Position numbers and translations under genes: made by a program. Shown one piece after another: positions 55,901-64,000 of a stretch of DNA of 64,000 bases. The stretch lies in assembly GCA_039519185.1 (NCBI GenBank), contig CM076851.1, forward strand, positions 97,523,531-97,587,530. Direction: 5' to 3'. The stretch is from Astragalus membranaceus. Lineage: Eukaryota; Streptophyta; Magnoliopsida; Fabales; Fabaceae. Under the pieces are notes generated by a model. The model worked only from the letters and a program-made list of their open reading frames with translations. It was not told the DNA's origin and did no database searches. How positions within the stretch are numbered: position 1 is the stretch's first letter; every line of letters starts with the position of its first letter.

Positions 55901-57031
55901 CACAGGTATCAGCGTGCCAACCTTGTGGAGTTATCCATGGAGGCACAATGAAGAGCTCAGAAGCAGTAGTATCAATTGATGTATAGGAAGCGAGAGCTTG
56001 AGGAGCAGTGCCGGAAGTTGAAGCGCCATCATTCTGAGAAGCTGTGGAAGGTTGAGTTGCTGCAGGTCCAGTGGCATTGTGCTGATCAAGTGATGCCTGT
56101 GGAGTGCAGTGTTCATTAAACCTAAACCAGCAATCCAGAGCAATATGATCTGTTCTGTTACACACTTGACAGATATGGCGATTAGTCGTGTTACGAGCCC
56201 TACCGCGGCCACGGCCAAATCGTCTTCTGCCTCGATAACCTTGAAAGCCACGGTCAGTGCCTGATGGAGCAGAAGAGTTGGAGTTAACATGAACCAGATT
56301 AGCAGAAATCGCAGGCGTGGCTAGCTTTTGACGGAATTTGTCAAGCTGTGCGTCTTACACAAGAGCATGGACTCCAAATCAGTGAGATCAATGTTGTCCA
56401 ATTTTGTAAACACTAGCATGACTAACGAGTTATATTCTTCAGGCAGACCATCATTTACAATATCTACTATGTCTTGATCAGAGATCGTGTCACCAATTGC
56501 AGTGAGGGAACTAGCTTTGGCACGAATTCGAGTGATAAATTCAGTGATACTGCGTGTACCTTTCTTAGTGGTTTTCAATTCGGCACGGAGTTGACGCATC
56601 TTCGCCTTCAAGTGAGCAAGATAATGCATGTGGATTGTGTCCCAGATCTGGTAGGCATGGAGACAGTTGAGAACTCGCGGAAGCACGGAATCGGAGAGCG
56701 TCGACAACAACCAGGTGAACAACGCTTGATCTTGAACAAACCATCGGTCATAAGCCTCAGAAACCTTGTTGATTGCACGATCGGCGGTGGACGCAAACTT
56801 CGGTGGAATTTCTGGATTGACGAGAAGACGATGCAACTTGTGCGTTGCGATCACGCCTTCAACTTGCTGATTCCAGATGAGGAAGTTCTTGTCGTCGAGT
56901 TTGATTGAGAGCTTGGGATCGGTGATGAACGATGCACTGTTCGTGGCGTTGTTTGCTTGGAAAATAGAAGCAGTGGGAGATTAAGTCGGTGTGACTATTG
57001 GTGAGGCTTCGGGAGTAGGTGTCGTCGCCAT
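52927..57031 (-). pseudogene. Copia gag-pol of the third element, broken
   Basis: Start Met at 57031-57029 with an in-frame TAA 16 codons later. Gag reads DKNFLIWNQQVEGVIATHKL to 56321. After frameshifts: knuckle CNRTDHIALDC; protease WHADTCASHNFT, where Cys replaces the Gly of the active-site triplet; GAG-pre-integrase VWHHRLGHANSRA; integrase (HTDLW; then QSDLGGEF in a shifted frame); reverse transcriptase from 54337 (CKWVFRIKENPDG) with stops at 53972 and near 53829 and the YVDD motif near 53694; RNase H 53610-53038 (TRPELAYSVNKVCQFVSQP; SAEAEYRSMA). After VQSLLSELHI the frame passes directly to a terminal KLKVVNN-type segment, so about 60 residues of RNase H appear deleted. Confidence 0.9.
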
Positions 57032-57109
57032 TGTTGCGGTGAAACGCGGTGGAGAAAGCGCGGAGGAATCGTGGTGGAGACTATGGAATCACGGCCCTTG
57101 GATCAAAAA

Positions 57110-57122
57110 GCGAGTGATACCA
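57110..57122 (-). other. Primer-binding site, third Copia element
   Basis: Minus-strand TGGTATCACTCGC directly adjoins the 5' LTR. The first eight bases match the initiator-Met tRNA complement; the rest diverge. Confidence 0.7.
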
Positions 57123-57324
57123 TGATAAGATCTAACAGAACTGTAACAAACTCAGTTTCTCTGGAATATTCGTTTCTATTTCTCAAATGACTTTCTATTA
57201 CATTTGTCTATTTATACTTGGACTTGGTCAATGCCAAGTCAGCCAGCAGTCTAGTCAGCAGTAGCTCAGTAATCTATCTGTTTATTATTTACACAATTGT
57301 TTACGATGGGTTATATCTCTATTA
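57123..57324 (-). repeat. 5' LTR of the third Copia element
   Basis: 202 bp, four bases longer than its partner through a CAGC duplication near 57244. Confidence 0.92.
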
Positions 57325-57329
57325 GGGGT

Positions 57330-59510
57330 GTACTGAACTCATTCTCATTTTGTTTTGTTAGTCTTAGTAGTGAAGTCTTTTATGGATGTTTTTGCTAGTG
57401 TTGGTTGAATTGTATGTTTCCTTTCTCGCACTCATCGTCTGACAATTTATTATATGATATGAAATTTTAGTTTTCTTAAATAATTTGTAATTAAATTGAG
57501 GTGTTTTTGCTTGGCAAGGAGTTCCCTCAGCTATATATACCGGAAAAATTAATTTCTAAAGATTGCAACTTTACATTTTCATCTAGCTTTCTCCTCAGGG
57601 TACAAAGGTATAGTCATCTACCATCTTGATTGTCATATTGTAAAAAGTTAGAGATGAGTATTTGGATCTTGGAATGTGCACCTCTGGATTATGCAAAGTT
57701 GATTTTATTTTTTTAAAATTTATGCAAAGTTGATTTTAGTTTAGGAGGATTGAAGCTGGCTAAAATGTCAAATTGATTTACTATTGTATATTACTTTCCC
57801 TAAGTAATGATATGTAATACCGGATGGAAGCAATTTGCAAGGGATAAGGGGTTGAATGAGGGTGGTGTTGTTTTTTTTTTTGGTAAAATAGAATGGCTCC
57901 AAGACCCTACAACGCAGCTACATGTTATAAATTTTGTTATTATATTCTTCATACATATAGTCTCACAACACCAAAAAATTTTTTTTATTATATTCTTCAT
58001 ACATATAAGTCTTGAAATATAAAGAAGGAAGTATTGTTAAAACCTTCTGATGTAAAAAATATCAAGAAGAAAAAAGAGAATTTTCCCTTAATTTTATTAA
58101 AAAAATAAAGAGAATAGGAGAGAGGCCAATAGGGGGCTAGACCAAAACCATTGGTGAGGAGCGAAAATAAAGTTAAAGCAATAATAGGAAGCTCTTAGCT
58201 TGTTTCGGCGAAAAAACCCTAAAACAATCCAACCCAAAGACAAATTATAAGACTAAATTACGATAGCCAAATCAAAAAGAGATCGAGACATAATTTGCCC
58301 TTAAACGAGTATTATAGCCAACGACCAATTTCTTTTTTTGCCGCAATTTCTTATTTTGGGTCTTGGACACAACTGGTTCAAATTTTTTATCGCGCGCAAT
58401 TGTTCCTTATGTTAGTAGTTGGGGGCCGCAGTCGGTAGATAAGTGGATGACGATGTCTGACATGAGGTACGTTATATCGACCAGATAAATGTCGCCCTTG
58501 TTGCATTAGGATTGGCGATGGAGGCTCACATGCCTTTTTACCATTGAGAGGCTCATATTTAACTCATGACAACAATATCAGCTTGATCGGTATTGGGTTT
58601 GTGAATGGGAATCAATCACCAAGTACGGCTAATTACAGTATTTTCTATTTTGAGTATTACATTTATAATTAATATAGTGTATAATATGTTCTAACATTTT
58701 TTAAATACATGTTAAATTGAATCAGACATGTCCATTAAATCGTATTGCTCACTCTTGGAATTATTATGTATCAAAGGAGGCTAGACCATGGATTTTTCCA
58801 TATGTTAGACATCTCCAACTATGGTTTGCTATAGCTCCAGTTCCTAGTGCACAAATCATTATGTATCAAAGGAGGCTAGACCATGGATTTAAACGTTATA
58901 ACTAATTTGTTAATATTTAAATTTACATTATTATTATTACCGTTAATAATTAAAAAGTATATGTAATTTTAGAGGGACTTTGAAAATAAGGTCGCAACCT
59001 CCTAGCTACGGTGAGTATGACGAACGTCAGTTGTACGGTTGTTCCCTGTAGTGATGGATTGGTGCTTCTAGCATTTCATGGATCATCTTGCTCGGTCTCC
59101 ATAGAACCCTTCTCCGTCCTTAAAGGTTCTTCTTCGGTTCTTGGCCTACTAGGTCGGTACGTAGTTCGGACAACCCTAGTACAAATTCATTTGGTTACGG
59201 CGAAATTACATGATAAACAACAGTGTAACAATTATATTAGAAATATTTCATAATATCATGATTTCAATTGAAGTATGCATTCATGACTCGCAACACAACA
59301 GGAAATTCTATTTTCAGGTTTAAATTAATGATTTTCTATCATTTAAAAAAACATGTGAAATATACACGTCAATTGGTTACCTACTTGTCACGCTTTTTGT
59401 TTGACATGTGTGTTTTTCCTTCTTGAGATTATTTTCACTTGTACTACTTCTGATCCACTTTATAAGAGATAATGTAGTTTTTGGTTAATTGAATAACTGG
59501 TGTATCTGGT
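57330..59510. other. Noncoding DNA with short duplications
   Basis: No gene. TTATTATATTCTTCATACAT occurs twice near 57940 and 57986. GTATCAAAGGAGGCTAGACC occurs twice, near 58769 and 58863. Neither belongs to a recognised element. Confidence 0.4.
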
Positions 59511-59698
59511 CTATAAATATAGATATAGAAATAGATGATTGTTTGGACAAACAATGTAAAGACATTATGGATTCCTATCTAAACTTTAAGGTAGAATTCA
59601 TTAGAAAACATACTCTAGTTAAGAAAGCCACATCTTTTATTAGTTCCCATGTTTTTAAATCAGTACCTATCCGTATTGATAGTGCTATTAATTAAGAA
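59511..59698 (+). pseudogene. Relic of a LINE RNase H C-terminus
   Basis: One frame reads DCLDKQCKDIMDSYLNFKVE, then FIRKHTLVKKATSFISSHVF and ends IRIDSAIN before a stop. The NFKVEFIRK core and the spacing to a terminal I..AI segment resemble the end of the plant RNase H domain carried by L1 LINEs. Nothing upstream is recognisable. Confidence 0.36.
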
Positions 59699-61761
59699 AT
59701 GCAATTATGTTATTTGAGTAAAAAAATGTATTTTTTAAGAAGGATTAATTAATTAAAGGCATGGGCCTAATGTCTAAATGGGAGAGGCAATGTCTGGTCC
59801 AGCACTTTGTCCATTTTTGTTGACGGGGCCGCATGACTCATGACTCACTTTGACCCACACTGGCCACTGGTCACTAGAATTGCGCACCCCTGGTTTCTTT
59901 TCTTGAGACTTTTGTGGTGAAACGTCAATACGTCATGCACTCATGCTGCCACGCTACTACTATTTGCCGACTAATTATTATTCAAGCCTTCTACAGTTAA
60001 AGCTACATAAGCCTTATATAATTATAAAGTACTTTGGTCAAAAAAAAAATTATAAAGTACTCTTTTAACTTGCGGTGAAGAGCTTTTTATTTTTGGTAAA
60101 AAACATGCTGTGAGGACTTGATGGACTATATATTATATATATAAAATAAACACTTTTACATACTTATAACATGTAGTTCATCTTGTCAAAAAAAAAACAT
60201 GTAGGCCGACCGAATGAGACGTGGGCCGACCGTCCGAGGAATGTAAGCCAACTCATGGAGAGCTTATGTTTTGTTATTCTTCATTTGAGTGCAGTATGTA
60301 TAGTCGAGCCTTCTAGATATCAGTCAGTCTGATAGGGAACACTAGGTGTACATGTTTAGTGGTTCAGAAAAATCCAAATCAACCTACGATCCAGTCCGAA
60401 CCGATATATTTGGTTAAGATATTTTCGTGCTCGGGACAAATTCGTACCAATCCGAATCAACCCATAGTTGTTTGGTTCGGACAACGAATTTTAAAAAACT
60501 AACCTGTGAACTCAAACCAACCCATACTAGCTCATAGTGGTTTAGTAATTTTAGACCACAAGATATTATTTACTTAGACATTTTACCTTGATAATTTATG
60601 ATAAAGTTGTAAAATTTTAACACTATGGATTGGAAGACTATTAATGAGTTAGAGTTTGATTTAGGGTAATTTTTAAATTCTTAATTTTCTTTTGCTATTT
60701 AGAAGCGTTGAAATATTACAATTAAATTGTACTTTTTTATATTTTAAAAATTTTAACATTTGGTGCGTAACTCATGAGCCCAATTCGAACCAACCCGTTC
60801 AATATTTGATTGGTTTAGTTCAGATTTTGAGAGAAATACATAAAATCTGAACAAACCCAAACCGAGTAATTGTAATTGGTTGGGGCAACAGACTGGGGCC
60901 AATCTGATCCAAACCAACCCGCAAACATCCCTAGGGAACACATATCCCAAGTAGATAACTCAGTTGGCAATGGACACCGAATGAGTGCACCAAACGTGTG
61001 CAAGAATGAGGTCCGAGTTCAAACTGGAAAACTAACATTCCTCTTTTCCAGCTAACATTGCTTATAAAAAAAAACCAGGGAACACATACTTGTAAGTTAT
61101 AACATGTAATTAATTTAAATAAATTCTACCGAATCTTTCTTTGTTCTTTTCTTTTTTGTATAGACATATCACTCAAGCTCTGATTCTTAATTCCTGATTT
61201 CTAATCATAAATAGTCCATTGCCTCCTCAAAACCATTTTAAACTCTCTGATCACATGAACACATCCATGAGCGGGTCTCAACTTTAACCAAACACAAAGT
61301 TTGCTTTTAATTAAATCCAATGGCCACCAATAACACCGCCCCATGACGATATCTTGTGTTGTCTTAGAATCCTTGGTGGGTCATCATCTGCCCTTTTGTG
61401 GCCATCAATAAGTCTTCCCTAATAAATCAAATCAAAATGTCCCTGTGGAATCGATAAAATATAGAATAAACCAATAATTCAATTCATAAACTTATACATC
61501 CTCTATTATTTAATCTTTAAAATAATTGAAAATACTTAGTCTTTAAAATTTGTAAAATTCATCTTATTCATTCATTAAATTTTACAAGTAGTTTTTTATA
61601 ACAATTAATGACTCAAATTTAACAAAACGCAAGTTTGTGAAATTCATCTAAACTTTCTCACAAGAACTAATTAAATAGATATCATAAAACTTTAGGAACT
61701 AATATGATGAATTTTACAAACTTTAAATCCTACTCATTATTTATGTAGTTTAAGGATTAAT
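59699..61761. other. Noncoding DNA
   Basis: AT-rich. From 60360 to 60930 there is scattered wording of AACCAACCC, TTGGTTCGG and CAATCCGAAC type, as in decayed plant DNA-transposon repeats, but termini were not found. No gene or RNA is seen. Confidence 0.38.
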
Positions 61762-62010
61762 GAAAGGTATTATTTATGGACCTCAAGGGTTTATGGACCT
61801 CAAAGGTTGATCTAGTGGAGAATGACAGGATTTGTATTTGAGAGGTCTAGGGTTCAAATCCTCACCAGTCTCTTTTTGAGGTGAGCTAAATGTAATTACC
61901 TTTGCAAGCTCTCAAACAGTCCGAAGGTCTAATTTAGACTCGGGCGTCATCCCCTAACCTTAAATTTAAAAATCTTGTCCAAAAAAAAAAGAAGAAAGGT
62001 ATTATTTATG
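61762..62010 (+). mobile_element. tRNA-type SINE, full length, 17-bp target duplication
   Basis: Body 61779-61993 is flanked by perfect direct repeats GAAAGGTATTATTTATG (61762-61778 and 61994-62010). The head contains an A-box-like GGTTGATCTAGTGG (61805-61818) and a B box GGTTCAAATCC (61851-61861) at polymerase III promoter spacing. The body (GAGGTGAGCTAAATGTAATT, CCGAAGGTCT, GGGCGTCATCCCCT) ends in an A-run (61981-61990). The copy at 26809-26925 is a 3' fragment of the same family. It would depend on LINE enzymes, of which three relics lie in this window. Confidence 0.88.
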
Positions 62011-62390
62011 TTACTCCCTTCCATTCCTAAACATAGGCCCTTATTAATTAACCAAATCACTAGAAGTTAAGAAAATTGGTAGTAGTATTAAGTTTATTGA
62101 TTACCGATATTATTTTACAAGTTTACCTTTTGGGAGAGAAAATTTGTTTATGTTTCTATCTAGAGAGAAAAATAGGTCGAGTCGGGCTGAAAAGGCCTAA
62201 GAAAATGTAGGGCTTGGGCCACCATTACAAGGCCCATTTTTATAATCGAGCTTTTTAGCCCGGCCAAATAAAGCCCAAGTCAGTGTCCGGCTAGCCTGGA
62301 CGGGCCTTGGGTAGCCAATAGACTCGTAAATTAAAGAATAGAGTGCTATAATTTTAAATGCTGCTGTTACACATATCACAAGTTTTACTT
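62011..62390. other. Noncoding DNA with MITE-end-like start
   Basis: TACTCCCTTCCATTCCTAAA at about 62010-62030 resembles one Stowaway-type end, but no matching end was found. 62160-62320 contains GGGCC-rich wording (AAGGCCC, GCCCGGCC, GGGCCTTGGG) of unknown origin. Confidence 0.38.
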
Positions 62391-64000
62391 TTTTCGATAA
62401 GGGAGCATTAGGGGTGCTCAAACCAAAACAACATAGAGAAAATATACATTGTTTACGCACAAAAGGGGACTAGTCCACCAGGAAGAGACATAAAAGCTAG
62501 ATCAACTGCCCACCCTATAAACAAATCAACTCCAAGATAAGCATTTAATATGGGTAATAACAAATTCGATTTGAGCTTCCTCGTTCCTAAAAATCAGACC
62601 ATTTCACGACATCCATGTTCATCAACAAGTAGTCAACCAAATCGGTGTTTAACCTTCTTAGCCTTCTTACCATTGCAAGCCTTTCCAAGCCACTTGAAGT
62701 GATCATCAACACTATAACAGTCAGAACATTGCAAAACCAGCCACACTAAAATATGAGACCACACTTCATTGGCGAAGATGCAATTGAAGAAAAGATGATG
62801 TGCATCTTCGTGATGTTCGTTACAAAAAGGACAGATAGTATCCTCATCGGCAATAATTACATGTTGCTGATAGAGCAGGTCATGGGTGGGTAAGGAATCG
62901 CAAAGCAAATGCCACCCAAAGATAAGCACTTTAGAAGGTATTGTCGTCTTCCACAGGTTTTGATAAACTCCTTCTAACTCACTTCATGCACTGTTATCCA
63001 CAGAGATATCATTAAGAAACTTGTAGCAGAACCAAACTGAGAAGGCCTTGCTGGCTTCCAACATCCTTATTCACGAAACCACCCTTTCCCGAACCGGTTT
63101 CACCTCCAAAAGAATCAATTGTGGACTGTCCGCTTCATCAAGGCAAATGGAATCACTCATGTTCATCCAAGCTAAAAGCCATCGCCGCCCATTGTGAGAC
63201 CATTCTCCAATATCAGTCAACTTTACATGTTGAGTTCCACAACCTGCAAACAGATTAGAAAACACCAACTTCAACGGAGAGTTTCCTAACTAGTGATTGT
63301 GCCAGAAGTCTAAGGATCTTCAATCCCCCAAACCTCGTCGAATGCGTTACCCAAAGATTAGAAAGTTGTGCCACCACAATAAGTCCTTTGGGTCTCCATA
63401 ATTCTCGACCACTGAACTGTTGAGAAACAAAGATGAGAAATTACTGTATATGTGCATTATCAAGCCCTTCCAGCTTGCGTTTCCATCCATAAGAGTTCTC
63501 CACTTCCATTTAGACAACAAAACAATATTGAATAACTCAAGGTTTTTAGTGACAAGCCCACCTTCCTTCTTTGGTTTACAAACCTTATCCCAAGCCATCC
63601 AATACATATCTCTATCTCCATCATTAATACCCCACAAGAAGTTCCTTTGAATCTTAATCATGGAATTGAAAACCACCTTAGGAGCTTTATAGAGAGACAA
63701 GAAATAAAGAGGGACATTATTTAAAACCGAGTTAATGAGAGTTACCCGACCGACAATAGATAAAGTACGACCTTTCCAAGAAGAAAGTCTTTTACGAAGC
63801 ATATCCAACACCGGCTTCGGAGTTGCCGCACGCCTAGGATTGACGCCCACCGGAATCCCAAAAACTTGAAAGGAATGGATTTCGTTTTACAATGAAGAAA
63901 GGTGGATGCGATCTCTACAAAATTTGCCAAAAGATTGATACGAATAAGCTTACTTTTATGAAAATTGACCTTCAATCCTGAAACAAGTTCGAAGCTCCTA
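62391..64000 (-). pseudogene. L1-type LINE, runs off the right edge
   Basis: Read leftward from the window edge: reverse transcriptase end (KVNFHKSKLIRINLLA; then RLSSWKGRTLSIVGRVTLIN; MIKIQRNFLWG; AWDKVCKPKKEGGL), a linker (SNLFAGCGTQHVKLTDIGEW), the zf-RVT domain (FGWHLLCDSLPTHDLLYQQH; CPFCNEHHEDAHHLFFNCIF) ending near 62633, and a 3' UTR with GTTTGAGCACCCCTAATGC up to a T-run (poly-A complement) near 62391. Frames shift at about 63740, 63347, 63070 and 62930. The order and the 3' UTR match the LINE at 7468-8652, so both belong to one family. The 5' portion lies outside the window. Confidence 0.86.

Larger units (their letters stand above)
52732..57324 (-). mobile_element. Third Ty1/Copia retrotransposon, degraded
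   Basis: LTRs at 52732-52929 (198 bp) and 57123-57324 (202 bp) with a perfect target duplication GGGGT (52727-52731 and 57325-57329). The LTR has TGATAAGATC on its plus-strand left edge and CTATTA on the right edge. The LTRs differ at about eight positions in 200, making this the oldest of the three Copia copies. On the minus strand, TGGTATCACTCGC abuts the right LTR as primer-binding site. Sequence style (KKSIGCKWVFRIKENPDGTV) suggests the Ale/Retrofit lineage. Confidence 0.94.

Noticed and set aside
1..64000. tRNA, rRNA or snRNA genes
   Set aside because: Apart from tRNA-derived parts of the SINE and tRNA-complementary primer sites, no cloverleaf or conserved RNA sequence was seen by eye; a tRNA and Rfam scan would be decisive.

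Overview
This is a transposon-rich stretch of a flowering-plant nuclear genome, most likely a legume. The evidence is an intron-containing plant-specific DNA methyltransferase gene with AT-rich introns, angiosperm Copia, Gypsy, LINE, CACTA, SINE and MITE elements, and a MITE whose ends resemble a type I associate with legumes. The legume placement is inference. There is no sign of prokaryotic or organellar gene organisation.

Layout. 1-3.2 kb: a Stowaway-like MITE, a Gypsy gag-protease fragment and a short Mutator-like N-terminal fragment. 3.2-7.5 kb: a broken CACTA (En/Spm) element ending in CACTACAAGAAAA, inserted in an L1-type LINE whose 3' part follows to 8.65 kb. 9.3-14.0 kb: a nearly complete antisense Copia element with target duplication GATTG. 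15.8-26.6 kb: the only convincing host gene, a DRM-class de novo cytosine methyltransferase (DRM1/DRM2 type) on the + strand with ten coding exons and about 637 residues. Its intron 6 holds an antisense chromodomain Gypsy element (17.8-22.7 kb), intron 10 holds a MITE, and a 5'-truncated SINE lies about 240 bp past its stop codon. The Copia element abuts a probable 5' leader exon. 28.0-28.8 kb: a long inverted repeat and related repeats.

30.8-43.3 kb is a nest. A Tork/Tnt1-like Copia element has its 5' LTR split by a 7.7-kb non-coding LARD-type element (30,999-38,746) with LTRs of 2.5 and 2.85 kb, a 35-bp tandem array and a perfect CTCTA duplication. It is followed by an L1 LINE with RNase H (43.5-45.7 kb), a MITE with an AC microsatellite, an Athila/Tat-like Gypsy relic (47.6-52.4 kb) carrying a probable solo LTR, a third Copia element (52.7-57.3 kb, target duplication GGGGT), noncoding DNA, a full-length tRNA-type SINE with a 17-bp target duplication (61.8-62.0 kb), and an antisense LINE that runs off the right edge.

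How the parts relate. The DRM gene belongs to the RNA-directed DNA methylation pathway that silences elements like those around it. Its coding exons look intact with canonical splice sites in spite of the insertions. No retroelement here keeps a full reading frame: each has stops, frameshifts, deletions or altered catalytic residues. The most unusual points are the exon duplication and transposon load of the DRM gene, the LARD with its hairpin-like 35-bp array, the chimeric CACTA coding region and the two SINE copies.
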